Source: Micromonospora trifolii (GTDB lineage: Bacteria; Actinomycetota; Actinomycetes; Mycobacteriales; Micromonosporaceae). Taken from it: a stretch of DNA of 64,000 nucleotides. The number at the start of each line of letters is the position of its first letter. The stretch's first letter is position 1. Shown here one piece after another: positions 41,959 through 50,625 of this stretch. The notes under the pieces are model-generated. The model was not told the origin of the DNA, did not search any database, and saw only the letters and a list, made by a program, of their open reading frames with translations. Both the position numbers and the translations under genes were made by a program. The stretch is from contig NZ_JAKKFD010000066.1 in assembly GCF_022229005.1 (NCBI RefSeq), forward strand, positions 1-64,000, in the 5' to 3' direction.

Positions 41959-43556
41959 GAGAGTGAGCCGGGGGACTCGCGGCGGGTGTCGTCGTCGGCT
42001 CCGCCACCCGGGCCGCCAACGGCCGACGACGGGCGGTAGATGTGGTAGCCCGGCGGGGCGAGGCTCGGGTCGTCGTACTGCGGTGAGCTGGTCTGGGCCG
42101 GTGCCGGTGAGGTGGGCGCGGGGTCGCCGGGCTCGTCCGCCGGCTCGTCCTCGGTCAACTCGTCGTCACCGAGCGGTCGGCCGGCCAGCTTCTCGCCGCG
42201 AAGCCGGGCGGCGGCCAGCACACCCCGGATCGCGGCCAGTACGCCGACTCCGGCGGCCACGGCGATGCCCATCCGACCATCGAACGGCACCAGCCCGAGC
42301 CCGCCGCCGGCGACGAAGGCGAGCATCAGCGCCGTCTCGGAGTGGGCGAAGGAACTGGCCCGCAGCCGTTCCGGGATGCGCTCCTGGATCGAGGCGTCCA
42401 CTGCCAGCTTCGCTATCCCGCTGGCCAGGGCGGCGACCAGGCAGAGCAGGGCGACCATCAGCAGCGAGAACTGGATGACGGCGAGCACCGCCACCCCGGC
42501 AACGATGATCATGCTGCTGGACTGGATGGCGGTCGGCCGGTGGATGCGCAGTCGGGTGCCGATGGCGGTGGCCAGGAAGGTGCCGACCGCTAGCGCGCCG
42601 CCGACCACGCCCAACGCCCACTCGGCGCCCAGTTCCCGGCCGAACACCACAGTGGTCAGGTCGCCCTTCTTGATGGCGAAGGCGAGGAAGAGCAGCAGGA
42701 AGCCGTAGAGCGCGCGTAGCGTCGCGGCGCCGATCAGGGTGGCGATCACCAGCCGGCCGGACGGTCGACCCCGACCCAGGGGGCGATCACCACGGCGGCG
42801 GCCCAGCGCACGCAGTGGCCGGGGGACCCGCTCCGGTGGCTCCGAGTCGGCCTTCGGTGGCAGCCGCAGCGAGATCACCATGCCGACCAGGAAGATCACC
42901 GAGGCGACCCGGAGCGGCCACTGCGGCCCGAACCAGAACGCGGCCAACCCGATCGGCGCCACCAGCGCACCCGCGACCGTGCCGTAGACGCTGGCCCGGG
43001 CACCCACCTGGGACAGGCCGAGGCCCTCCGGCAACAACCGGGGCACCGCCGCGGAGCGGGCCACGCCGTACGCCCGGGAGAGCGCGAGCACCCCGAACGC
43101 GGCCGGATAGAGCCCGAAGCCGTGGATGTAGTCGGAGATCAACCAGGCGAGGAAGGCGCGGCCGAGCATCGTCGCGGCCAGGGCGTACCGCCGGCCGTGC
43201 CGGAAGTGATCCAGCAGCGGGCCCACCACCGGGGCGAGCATCGCGAACGGCACCATGGTCACCAGCAGGTAGAGCGCGACCTTGCTGCGGGCCTCGCCGA
43301 GCGGCACGTTGAAGAAGATCGTGCCGGCCAGCCCGATGGCGATCAGAGTGTCACCGGCACAGGACAACGCGTGCAGGTCGAACAGGCGAACCATGCCGAC
43401 CTCGCCGCCGGCACCCCGGGCGCGGGCGCGACCGGCCCGGCGGGTCACCCATCGGCCGCTGCCCACCGAACCGCGCAGCAGCAGACGGATGGCGCGAATG
43501 CCGGTGCCGACGGTCCGCCCGAGGACGGATCGCCCGGAGCGGGAGTACGACGGCAT
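41955..43556 (-). CDS. MFS transporter with long polar tail
   Basis: This 533-residue protein has about twelve membrane helices (from LHALSCAGDTLIAIGLAGTIFF to AVAAGVGVLAAIRGVLA). It has a basic N-terminal arm of about 55 residues and a Pro/Asp/Glu-rich cytoplasmic tail of about 85 residues. No substrate signature is recognised. The ATG at 43556 has GAGG at 9 nt; another ATG at 43565 has no space for one. It is translationally coupled to mqnB, which may only reflect conserved gene order. Confidence 0.8.
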   Translation of the reverse strand: MPSYSRSGRSVLGRTVGTGIRAIRLLLRGSVGSGRWVTRRAGRARARGAGGEVGMVRLFDLHALSCAGDTLIAIGLAGTIFFNVPLGEARSKVALYLLVTMVPFAMLAPVVGPLLDHFRHGRRYALAATMLGRAFLAWLISDYIHGFGLYPAAFGVLALSRAYGVARSAAVPRLLPEGLGLSQVGARASVYGTVAGALVAPIGLAAFWFGPQWPLRVASVIFLVGMVISLRLPPKADSEPPERVPRPLRALGRRRGDRPLGRGRPSGRLVIATLIGAATLRALYGFLLLFLAFAIKKGDLTTVVFGRELGAEWALGVVGGALAVGTFLATAIGTRLRIHRPTAIQSSSMIIVAGVAVLAVIQFSLLMVALLCLVAALASGIAKLAVDASIQERIPERLRASSFAHSETALMLAFVAGGGLGLVPFDGRMGIAVAAGVGVLAAIRGVLAAARLRGEKLAGRPLGDDELTEDEPADEPGDPAPTSPAPAQTSSPQYDDPSLAPPGYHIYRPSSAVGGPGGGADDDTRRESPGSLS

Positions 43557-43662
43557 GTGCACCATCCTCGCCCATCTGATCCGGGTACGCCGCACCACCG
43601 CTGGGAAAGGTTCCCCGGGAGTCACTGTCACCCCTGCGAGGCGCATGGGGAACAATGGTGAG

Positions 43663-44484
43663 GTGACCAGGCCCGCCTCCACCCGTGCCGCCCGTCTCGA
43701 CCAGGTCTGCGCCGCCGCCGTCGAGGTGGCCCGCGCCGGCATCACCGAGGTCGACGCCGACGATGTCGGCGACCACCTGCAGGTCGTTGCCGAGGGTGAT
43801 CGGCTGGTCACCCACTACTTCGAATGTCGGCTCGCCGGCTACAACGGCTGGCGTTGGGCGGTCACCGTCACCCGGGTGCCGCGCAGCAAGACGGTGACCA
43901 TCTGCGAGACGGTCCTGCTGCCCGGCCCGGACGCGCTGCTCGCGCCCGGCTGGCTGCCCTGGCAGGAGCGGCTCAAGCCGGGCGACCTGGGCCCGGGTGA
44001 CCTGCTCCCGACGTCGCCCGACGACGATCGACTGGTCCCTGGTTACCTGCTGTCCGACGACCCGGCGGTCGAGGAGACGGCGTGGGAGCTGGGCCTCGGG
44101 CGTGCCCGCGTGCTCTCCCGGGAGGGCCGCATCGACACGGCGCAGCGCTGGTACGAAGGTGACCACGGCCCCGCCGCGGCCATCTCGTCCGCCGCTCCGT
44201 CCGCCGCCCGCTGCGGCACCTGCGGCTTCTACCTCCCGCTGGCCGGTGCGATGCGGCAGGCCTTCGGGGCGTGCGGCAACTTCTACGCCCCCGACGATGG
44301 CCGGGTGGTGAGCGCCGACCACGGTTGCGGCGCCCACTCCGAGACGTTGATCGAGGCGGCCGAGACCGCTGTCGACGAGCTGCCCACTGTGTACGACGAC
44401 AGCGCGGTGGAGGCCATGTCGGTCAGCCGGGCCTCGGGCTCGGTGGAGGCGGCTGAGCCGGCGGAGCCGTACGGGCACTCCTGA
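43663..44484 (+). CDS. DUF3027 domain-containing protein
   Basis: This 273-residue protein matches DUF3027: RAARLDQVCAAAVEVARAGITEV, GDHLQVVAEGDRLVTHYFECRLAGYNGWRWAVTVTRVPRSKTVTICETVLLPG, RWYEGDHGP, and a Cys-rich CGTCGFYLPLAG...FGACGNFYAPDDG...HGCGAHSE region that could bind zinc. Its function is unknown; it is conserved across actinobacteria. The GTG at 43663 or the ATG at 43645 are both possible starts, and neither is clearly favoured. It diverges from the MFS-mqnB operon. Confidence 0.85.
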   Translation: MTRPASTRAARLDQVCAAAVEVARAGITEVDADDVGDHLQVVAEGDRLVTHYFECRLAGYNGWRWAVTVTRVPRSKTVTICETVLLPGPDALLAPGWLPWQERLKPGDLGPGDLLPTSPDDDRLVPGYLLSDDPAVEETAWELGLGRARVLSREGRIDTAQRWYEGDHGPAAAISSAAPSAARCGTCGFYLPLAGAMRQAFGACGNFYAPDDGRVVSADHGCGAHSETLIEAAETAVDELPTVYDDSAVEAMSVSRASGSVEAAEPAEPYGHS

Positions 44485-44488
44485 TCGT

Positions 44489-44512
44489 CCGCGCCGGAGT
44501 GGTCCGGCGCGG
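44489..44512. terminator. Hairpin terminator, 10-bp perfect stem
   Basis: Arms 44489-44498 and 44503-44512 pair perfectly around a GTGG loop, between the convergent DUF3027 and DUF2530 genes. Confidence 0.75.
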
Positions 44513-44520
44513 CGGCCAGC

Positions 44521-44766
44521 TCACCTCGCGCGGCGGCGGCGTCGGTTGGCGTCGTGCCGCATCATCACGGCGAGCCCCGGGAAACCCCACAGGAAACCGG
44601 CGAGGCAGGTCCAGAGCCAGTTCTGGTGACCGTGGTCGGTCAGCCAGCCCCGGAAGAAGATCAGCAGGACCAGCCCGGCCACCGCCCACGCGATCAACCC
44701 GGCGAGGGCGAACGGCACCATCGGCGGATCCAGTGGTGCGGGCCGCGGTGGCTGCTCGTTCGGCAT
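44521..44766 (-). CDS. DUF2530 small membrane protein
   Basis: The 81-residue protein has the DUF2530 pattern PAPLDPPMVPFALAGLIAWAVAGLVLL, a second helix WLWTCLAGFLWGFPGLAVM and an Arg-rich end (RRRRRAR). Function is unknown. The ATG at 44766 has no Shine-Dalgarno but TACGCT lies 6 nt upstream. It diverges from the NCS2 permease gene. Confidence 0.82.
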   Translation of the reverse strand: MPNEQPPRPAPLDPPMVPFALAGLIAWAVAGLVLLIFFRGWLTDHGHQNWLWTCLAGFLWGFPGLAVMMRHDANRRRRRAR

Positions 44767-44772
44767 TCGGCA

Positions 44773-44778
44773 AGCGTA
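44773..44778 (-). promoter_or_regulatory. -10 hexamer of a probable leaderless promoter (DUF2530 gene)
   Basis: TACGCT on the minus strand fits TANNNT and ends 6 nt before the ATG at 44766. Confidence 0.5.
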
Positions 44779-44854
44779 CGGGATCTACTTCCCCTGCCCA
44801 CCGACGATCTGGGACGATGCGCGCGACAACTGGAAGATCACCTGCGAGGACCTG

Positions 44855-46333
44855 ATGGCCGTAGCGCCGCCCGAGAACGGCACACCTCCCACCTCCGCTC
44901 ATCCGCGCAACGGTTTCGACCGTTTCTTCGAGATCTCCGCCCGTGGCTCGACGTTGAGCCGCGAGGTACGCGGTGGCCTGGCGACCTTCTTCACGATGGC
45001 GTACATCGTGGTGCTCAACCCGCTGATCCTGGGCGGCGCCGTCGACGGTGACGGCAAGAGCCTCCCGATTCCCGCGCTGGCTGCCGCGACTGCGCTGGTC
45101 GCCGGCCTGATGACCATTCTGATGGGTGTGGTGGGCCGGTTCCCGCTGGCGCTCGCCGCCGGTCTGGGCGTCAACGCGCTGGTGGCGTACGAGATCGCCC
45201 CCGAGATGACCTGGGCCGACGCGATGGGCCTGGTGGTGATCGAGGGTCTGATCATCGCGGTGCTGGTGCTGACCGGTCTGCGGACTGCTGTGTTCCGCTC
45301 GGTGCCGACCCAGATGAAGAGCGCGATCGGGGTCGGCATCGGTCTGTTCCTGACCATCATCGGCCTGGTGGACGCCGGCTTCGTCCGACGCATCCCGGAT
45401 GATGCCAACACCACAGTGCCGGTCGGCCTGGGTATCGGCGGCAAGCTGGTGAGCTGGCCGATGCTGGTCTTCGTGGTGGGCCTGCTGATCACGCTGGTGC
45501 TGGTGGTCCGTCGGGTGAAGGGCGCGATCCTGATCGGCATCCTCGCCTCGACGGTGCTCGCGGTGATCGTCGAGGCGGTCGGCAACATCGGCCCGTCGTT
45601 CGTCAACGGTCAGCCCAACCCGAAGGGCTGGTCGCTCAACGTTCCGGAGCTGCCGAAGTCGGTGGTGGACCTGCCGGACCTGTCGCTGCTCGGCAAGTTC
45701 AACGTGTTCGACTCGTGGGGCCGGGCCGGTTGGCTGGTCGTGCTGATGTTCATCTTCACGCTGTTGATCACGGACTTCTTCGACACCATGGGCACGATGG
45801 TCGCGGTCGGCCAGGAGGGCGGCCTGCTCGACGAGCAGGGCACCCCGCCGAAGGCCAAGGAGATCCTGCTGGTCGACTCGATCGCGGCGGCGGCCGGCGG
45901 TGCGGCCAGCACCTCCAGCAACACGTCGTACATCGAGAGCGCCGCCGGTGTCGCGGAGGGTGCCCGGACCGGCGTGGCCAACCTGGTCACCGGCGTGCTC
46001 TTCCTGCTCGCGATGTTCCTGGCGCCGCTGGTCGTGATCGTGCCGTTCGAGGCGGCGTCGACGGCCCTGGTGGTGGTCGGGTTCCTGATGATGACAGCGG
46101 TGCGGACGATCGACTGGTCCGACTACGAGATCGCCATCCCGGCGTTCCTCACCATCGTGCTGATGCCGTTCACCTACTCGATCTCCAACGGGATCGGCGC
46201 TGGCCTGATCACCTTCGTGGTGGTCAAGTTGGCGCGGGGCAAGGCCCGGGAGATCCACCCGTTGCTGTACGGGGTGGCCGTGCTGTTCGTGCTGTACTTC
46301 CTGCGTGGGCCGATCGAGTCCCTGGTGCTCTGA
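44855..46333 (+). CDS. NCS2/AzgA-type purine permease
   Basis: This 492-residue protein has twelve to fourteen membrane helices and the AzgA-like signature: FFEISARGSTLSREVRGGLATFFTMAYIVVLNPLIL at the start, FPLALAAGLGVNALVAYEI, TDFFDTMGTMVAVG, and STSSNTSYIESAAGVAEGARTGVANL. Members import guanine, hypoxanthine or adenine with protons. The ATG at 44855 follows GAGGA by 4 nt. A hairpin terminator follows. Confidence 0.9.
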   Translation: MAVAPPENGTPPTSAHPRNGFDRFFEISARGSTLSREVRGGLATFFTMAYIVVLNPLILGGAVDGDGKSLPIPALAAATALVAGLMTILMGVVGRFPLALAAGLGVNALVAYEIAPEMTWADAMGLVVIEGLIIAVLVLTGLRTAVFRSVPTQMKSAIGVGIGLFLTIIGLVDAGFVRRIPDDANTTVPVGLGIGGKLVSWPMLVFVVGLLITLVLVVRRVKGAILIGILASTVLAVIVEAVGNIGPSFVNGQPNPKGWSLNVPELPKSVVDLPDLSLLGKFNVFDSWGRAGWLVVLMFIFTLLITDFFDTMGTMVAVGQEGGLLDEQGTPPKAKEILLVDSIAAAAGGAASTSSNTSYIESAAGVAEGARTGVANLVTGVLFLLAMFLAPLVVIVPFEAASTALVVVGFLMMTAVRTIDWSDYEIAIPAFLTIVLMPFTYSISNGIGAGLITFVVVKLARGKAREIHPLLYGVAVLFVLYFLRGPIESLVL

Positions 46334-46343
46334 GGCAACTGTC

Positions 46344-46375
46344 GGGCGGGGAGTCGATCAGGATTCCCCGCCCGT
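46344..46375 (+). terminator. Hairpin terminator after the NCS2 permease
   Basis: Arms 46344-46353 and 46366-46375 (10 bp, perfect) enclose 12 bases, starting 10 bp past the permease stop. Confidence 0.65.
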
Positions 46376-46431
46376 ACCATCTGAATCCCCTCGTGAGCCT
46401 GGTCATAACGGATGTCGTTAGCCATGCTCAT

Positions 46432-46446
46432 TAGTTAAGCTAACTA
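46432..46446. promoter_or_regulatory. Candidate MarR operator over the -10
   Basis: TAGTTA-AGC-TAACTA is a perfect 6-bp-arm palindrome, AT-rich as expected for MarR sites, directly over the TAAGCT -10 and only 2 nt from the start at 46449. It implies autorepression of the MarR-MFS pair. Confidence 0.6.
46436..46441 (+). promoter_or_regulatory. -10 hexamer of a probable leaderless promoter (MarR gene)
   Basis: TAAGCT fits TANNNT and ends 7 nt before the GTG at 46449. Confidence 0.5.
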
Positions 46447-46448
46447 CT

Positions 46449-46898
46449 GTGACGGAGCGGACGGTGACGGCGGAACGCGTGCCACCGGCGCAGCTGGCTC
46501 CCCAGCTGCGTGATGCGATCACCCGACTCAACCGGCGGGTCCGACAGGCCCGACCGGTCGGCGACCTCACGGTCACCCAGGTCTCCGCGCTCACCAGCCT
46601 GCGGCTGGCTGGCGCGATGACACCCCGGGAGCTGGCCGATGTTGAGCGGGTGCAGCCGCCGACGATGACCAAGATCGTCGGGAAGTTGGAGGACCGCGGC
46701 CTCGTGCAGCGGACACCCCATCCGACCGACGGGCGGCAGGTCATCCTCGCGGCGACCGAAGGAGGGCAGGCCGTGCTCGACCAGTTCGAGCGGGCCCGCG
46801 ACGAGTGGTTGGCCCACCGGCTGGCAGCACTCGACGAGGACGAACGGGAGACCCTGCAGAGGGCCGCCGAGATTCTTCAGCAGCTCGCTCGCGCCTGA
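46449..46898 (+). CDS. MarR family transcriptional regulator
   Basis: This 149-residue protein has the MarR winged helix: LTVTQVSALTSLRLAGAMTPRELADVERVQPPTMTKIVGKLEDRGLVQRTPHPTDGRQVILAATEGG. The recognition helix and wing Asp-Gly-Arg are intact. A palindrome over its own promoter suggests autorepression. The MFS exporter gene follows 72 bp later and is the likely second target, a common drug-resistance arrangement. Confidence 0.9.
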   Translation: MTERTVTAERVPPAQLAPQLRDAITRLNRRVRQARPVGDLTVTQVSALTSLRLAGAMTPRELADVERVQPPTMTKIVGKLEDRGLVQRTPHPTDGRQVILAATEGGQAVLDQFERARDEWLAHRLAALDEDERETLQRAAEILQQLARA

Positions 46899-46970
46899 GC
46901 CGCACCCGCGCCACCGGGTCCGTGCCGTCACCTGTCGATGACGCGTACGTCCGGAGGAGGCGCACCAAGA

Positions 46971-48254
46971 GTGCAGGCGAAGCTGAGCACGATGTTCCAG
47001 TCCCTACAGGTCCGCAACTACCGCCTCTTCGCATCCGGGCAGCTGATCAAGTTGATCGGCGTCTGGATGATGTTCATCGCCCAGGACTGGCTCGTCCTTG
47101 AGCTCTCCAACAACTCGGCGACCGCGCTCGGCGTGGTGACCGCCTGCCAGTTCACCCCGGTGCTCCTGCTCACCCTGCTCTCCGGCCGGCTCGCCGACCG
47201 GTACGACAAGCGGGTGCTGCTCTTCGCCGCCAACGCCTTCTGGAGCCTGCTGGCGCTCGGTATGGCGGTGCTGGTCCTCACCGACCTGGTGCAGCTCTGG
47301 CACGTCTTCGCCTTCGCGGCGCTGCTCGGCACGGCCAACGCTGTGGAGACCCCGGTCCGGCAGGCCTTCGTCTCCGAACTGGTCGGCACGCCGCTGCTGC
47401 CCAACGCGCTGTCGCTGAACGCCGCCGTGTTCAACTCCGCCCGGATCGTCGGCCCGGCCGTCGCCGGCCTGGCCATCGCCGCGTTCGACGTGGGCCCGGT
47501 CTTCCTCTTCACCGCCCTCAGCTCGGTCGCGCCCCTGGTCAACGTGGTCCGGATGCGGACCACCGAACTGCACCGCGACGCCCTGCTGCCCCGCGACGAG
47601 CGGGCGTCCGCCCGGGTCGTCGACGGGCTGCGGTACGTGTGGCGCCGCCCCGACCTGCTGCTGCCGATGGCGATCATGTCGGTGATCGGCATGTCGCTGT
47701 TCAACTTCCAGCTCACACTGGCCGCGTTGGCGAAGACGGTCTTCCACACCGGCGCCGCCTCCTTCGGCCTGTTCAGCACGGCGCTGGCCGTCGGCGCGCT
47801 CGGCGGCGCTCTCAGCGGCACCGGTCGGCGTAGCCGCCCGTCGGTGTGGCTGGTGCTCGGAGCGGCGATCGCCTGCGCCAGCTTCGGCACCCTCGTCGGC
47901 CTCTCCACGGCGTACTGGCTGGTGGTGGCACTGCTGGTGCCGACCGGCTTCTGCATGGTCTTCTTCGCCCAGGCCGCCAACCAGCGGATCCAGATGGGCG
48001 TCGACGCCGCCTTCCGGGGGCGGGTGATGGCCCTGTGGGTGCTGGTGTTCCTGGGCACCAACCCGGTCGGCGCGCCGCTGATCGGCTGGGTCGCGGAGCA
48101 CTACGGTGCCGGCGCGAGCATCTGGATGGGTGGGCTCATCTCGCTGGCCGCCGCGCTGGTCGCGCTCACCTGGCAGCTGCGCCACTCCGGTGCCCGGCTG
48201 CGGTTCCGGGTGCTGCCGATGCCCCGTTTCTACGTCACCTCCACCGACTGCTGA
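46971..48254 (+). CDS. MFS transporter, EntS/multidrug-like (12 TM)
   Basis: This 427-residue protein begins MFQSLQVRNYRLFASGQLIKLIGVWMMFIAQDWLVLELSNN after a short lead and has twelve membrane helices and the motif A loop SGRLADRYDKRVLLF. It is of the MFS_3/enterobactin-exporter-like group, usually drug or siderophore efflux. The GTG at 46971 follows GGAGGAGG by 10 nt. The MarR gene in front probably represses it. Confidence 0.87.
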   Translation: MQAKLSTMFQSLQVRNYRLFASGQLIKLIGVWMMFIAQDWLVLELSNNSATALGVVTACQFTPVLLLTLLSGRLADRYDKRVLLFAANAFWSLLALGMAVLVLTDLVQLWHVFAFAALLGTANAVETPVRQAFVSELVGTPLLPNALSLNAAVFNSARIVGPAVAGLAIAAFDVGPVFLFTALSSVAPLVNVVRMRTTELHRDALLPRDERASARVVDGLRYVWRRPDLLLPMAIMSVIGMSLFNFQLTLAALAKTVFHTGAASFGLFSTALAVGALGGALSGTGRRSRPSVWLVLGAAIACASFGTLVGLSTAYWLVVALLVPTGFCMVFFAQAANQRIQMGVDAAFRGRVMALWVLVFLGTNPVGAPLIGWVAEHYGAGASIWMGGLISLAAALVALTWQLRHSGARLRFRVLPMPRFYVTSTDC

Positions 48255-48337
48255 GGTTTAGGTCGGGCCGGGCCGCGTCCGGTTGCGCGGATCGCGCGGA
48301 TGCGGCCAAACCGCTGGCGAGGTGGCACGGTGGGGCT

Positions 48338-48343
48338 TAGCGT
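48338..48343 (+). promoter_or_regulatory. -10 hexamer of a probable leaderless promoter (48350 gene)
   Basis: TAGCGT fits TANNNT and ends 6 nt before the GTG at 48350. Confidence 0.4.
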
Positions 48344-48349
48344 CGATAC

Positions 48350-48859
48350 GTGGGAGTCGGACGCGCGCTGATGCTGGCCCTGGCGTTCCTCGCCGTGGCC
48401 ATTCTGCCGGCGGCGTTCGCCCTGCTCTTCTGCTACGACGAGATCGTCGACCGGGTGGTCTGCGGCTGGTCCGAGTGGCGTGACCGCCGCCGGGAGAAAC
48501 GCACGATCGCCCGACTCGACCGTGCCATCGAGGCCGACGCGCTGACCCGGGACATCGACCTCAGCCAGTTCGACAGCGCTGACCGCCGACCGCTGGAGCA
48601 ACTCGCCGCCGACCTGCGCCGCCTCGGCGGTCAGCGGGTCGGCGGCACCGGTCGATCGATGGTCTGGCACACCGCACTGCTCCAGGCGTACGACGACCGG
48701 CTTCGCCTCGCCTGCCGCGCCCTCGGCATCGCCGAACACCTCGCCGAGCTGGAGGGCGTCGATCAGGAGATCGAGCGGGTCCGGGTGGAGGGCGTGCTGC
48801 ACGCCGCCGGGCTGGCCCTTCCGGCGGCCCGTGCTGGGCTTCGGCAGCGACACCGCTGA
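48350..48859 (+). CDS. Conserved hypothetical protein with N-terminal membrane helix
   Basis: The 169-residue protein has one membrane helix (about residues 6-28, LMLALAFLAVAILPAAFALLFCY) and a charged helical remainder (RDRRREKRTIARLDRAIEADALTRDIDLSQF...). No family was recognised. A TAGCGT hexamer 6 nt before the GTG start suggests a leaderless message. It stands between the MFS gene and the convergent GbsR/MarR-like gene. Confidence 0.65.
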   Translation: MGVGRALMLALAFLAVAILPAAFALLFCYDEIVDRVVCGWSEWRDRRREKRTIARLDRAIEADALTRDIDLSQFDSADRRPLEQLAADLRRLGGQRVGGTGRSMVWHTALLQAYDDRLRLACRALGIAEHLAELEGVDQEIERVRVEGVLHAAGLALPAARAGLRQRHR

Positions 48860-48938
48860 GCGGGCCGCACACTGTGCGACTCTTCGTCGCGGTCCGCTCG
48901 TCCGTAGGGGCGGTCAGTGACCTCGGCGGCCGACCGCG

Positions 48939-49706
48939 CTACGAGCGGGTTGCCGCCTGGTCGCTGTGACCCGGCGGCACGTGGCTCGTCGCCGTGGAGG
49001 GTCTGCTGCGGAGAACCTCGCGGGCCTGTTCGGCGGCGCGGGTGATGCTCTCGCTGATGAAGTCGAGGAAGCGGGCGATGTTCTCCAGCCGGACGGCGGC
49101 GGGGGTGTGCGCGCCGAGGAGGGCGACGCCCTGGCGTGCGATCGCGACGAGATGGTCGTTGGCCCGGGCACTGGCGATCGTCGCCTGGAAGAAGAGCTCG
49201 TCGTCGACGACGTAGCGGTCGCGGCGGCGCTCGTCGCGTTCGCGGCGGACGAGGCTCTGGCTCTCCAGGAAGGTGATCGCCTTGGAGATCGACGCCGGGC
49301 TGACCTGGAGGCGCTGGGCGAGTTCAGACGCGGTGAGACTGCCCGAGTCGGTGAGGAACAGATTGGTCAACACCCGGGCCCCCATCCTGTTCAGGCCGGA
49401 GGCCATGACGACGGTGGTGAACGCCTCCTCGTAGTCGGCCACGGCCTGGGCGTCGCGTCCGTCCGGTCGGGGGGCCGCCTCGGCCCCGCGGGAAGGGGCG
49501 GGCTTGCGCCGGTGGGCGCGGCGCTCGGTCGCGTGGTGAGCCAGATCGGCGCGGTAGCCGTTGGGACCGCCGTTGCGCATCACCTCGCGCGTGACCGTCG
49601 AGGTGGGACGGTCGAGGCGTCGGGCGATCTCGGCGTAGGGGAGGCTGTCGGTCAGCCCCAGCGCAATCTGTTGGCGTTCCTGCTGGGTGAGCCTGCCTCC
49701 CGGCAT
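48939..49706 (-). CDS. GbsR/MarR-type regulator with IS30-like N-terminal HTH
   Basis: This 255-residue protein has two DNA-binding parts. Residues about 1-60 (MPGGRLTQQERQQIALGLTDSLPYAEIARRLDRPTSTVTREVMRNGG) match the HTH at the N-terminus of IS30-family transposases. Residues about 85-190 are a MarR-like winged helix (LTNLFLTDSGSLTASELAQRLQVSPASISKAITFLESQSLVRRERDERRRDRYVV). A transposase catalytic domain is absent. The ATG at 49706 follows GAGGGAGA. It diverges from a DUF4097 gene, with many GTTGCA/TGCAAC half-sites between them that are the likely operators. Confidence 0.8.
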   Translation of the reverse strand: MPGGRLTQQERQQIALGLTDSLPYAEIARRLDRPTSTVTREVMRNGGPNGYRADLAHHATERRAHRRKPAPSRGAEAAPRPDGRDAQAVADYEEAFTTVVMASGLNRMGARVLTNLFLTDSGSLTASELAQRLQVSPASISKAITFLESQSLVRRERDERRRDRYVVDDELFFQATIASARANDHLVAIARQGVALLGAHTPAAVRLENIARFLDFISESITRAAEQAREVLRSRPSTATSHVPPGHSDQAATRS

Positions 49707-49777
49707 CGCGATCTCCCTCGTGGTCCCGTAGGGCTGCGGCCCCAGACTCCGCCACCATAGCGTTAACCCACACGCCA

Positions 49778-49882
49778 ATGCAACGACGACGGGTGCCACG
49801 TTGCATTAGGTTCAGGGCTGTTGCAACAATTTCACGAGCTGGAGCAGCTAAAACGCAAGTTTGCTGCAACGAGCTTGTTGCA
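49778..49882. promoter_or_regulatory. Cluster of GTTGCA/TGCAAC inverted half-sites
   Basis: Six hexamers of one motif occur within 105 bp: TGCAAC at 49779, GTTGCA at 49800, the perfect palindrome TGTTGCAACA at 49819-49828 (two overlapping copies), TGCAAC at 49865 and GTTGCA at 49877. They form three inverted pairs in the divergent promoter region and are strong operator candidates. Confidence 0.65.
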
Positions 49883-49944
49883 CAAACTGGAAAGCAACGT
49901 AGCGTTTCCCATATCAGAAACAAGCACGAACTTGGGAGAGCACG

Positions 49945-50610
49945 ATGCAGACGTTCGACACACCCGCCCCCATCTCCGCCGTCCTGGACATCCCCGCCGG
50001 ACGCATCCAGCTCATCGCCGCGGACCGCGCCGACACCACAGTCGAGGTCCTCCCGGCCGACCCCACCAAGAGCAGCGACACCAGGGCCGCCGAGCAGACC
50101 ACAGTCACCTACGCCGACGGCGTCCTGCGAATCACTACCGCACGTCCCATCAACAAGCTCTTCGGCCCCTCCGGCTCTCTGGAGGTCACCGTCCGGGTGC
50201 CCGCCGACTCCCGCGTCGAGGCCAGGGCCGCCAGCGCCGAGCTTCGGGGCGTCGGCCGCCTCGGCGACGTCACCGTCGACGGGGCGTACCGGGAAATCAA
50301 GATCGACGAGGCCGCGAGTGTGCGCCTCACCGCCATCGACGGCGATGTCGAGATCGGCCGGCTCAACGGGCCCGCCGAGATCAGCACCGCCCGGGGTGAC
50401 ATCACTGTCGCCGAGGCCATGCGCGGCACCGTCGTCCTCCGTACCCAGTCCGGCGACATCTCGGTCGCGGCGGCGGCCGGCGTCTCGGCCGCCCTGGACG
50501 CCGGCACCGGCCACGGCCGCGTCAGCAACGCGCTCAAGAACGACGGCACCGTCGAGCTCGACATCCACGCCAGCACCCTGCAGGGCGACATCAACGCCCG
50601 CAGCCTCTGA
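49945..50610 (+). CDS. DUF4097 beta-strand-repeat protein
   Basis: This 221-residue protein is built of short beta-strand repeats (EITTARPINKLFGPSGSLEVTVRVP, VEARAASAELRGVGRLGDVTVDGAYREIKIDEA, GDITVAEAMRGTVVLRTQSGDISVAAAAG), the DUF4097 adhesin-like fold. It has no signal peptide. Such proteins often follow a regulator and may be sensors; function is unknown. GGGAGAG precedes the ATG. The alpha/beta hydrolase begins 15 bp after its stop, so they form an operon. Confidence 0.85.
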   Translation: MQTFDTPAPISAVLDIPAGRIQLIAADRADTTVEVLPADPTKSSDTRAAEQTTVTYADGVLRITTARPINKLFGPSGSLEVTVRVPADSRVEARAASAELRGVGRLGDVTVDGAYREIKIDEAASVRLTAIDGDVEIGRLNGPAEISTARGDITVAEAMRGTVVLRTQSGDISVAAAAGVSAALDAGTGHGRVSNALKNDGTVELDIHASTLQGDINARSL

Positions 50611-50625
50611 AAAGGACGGAACGAG

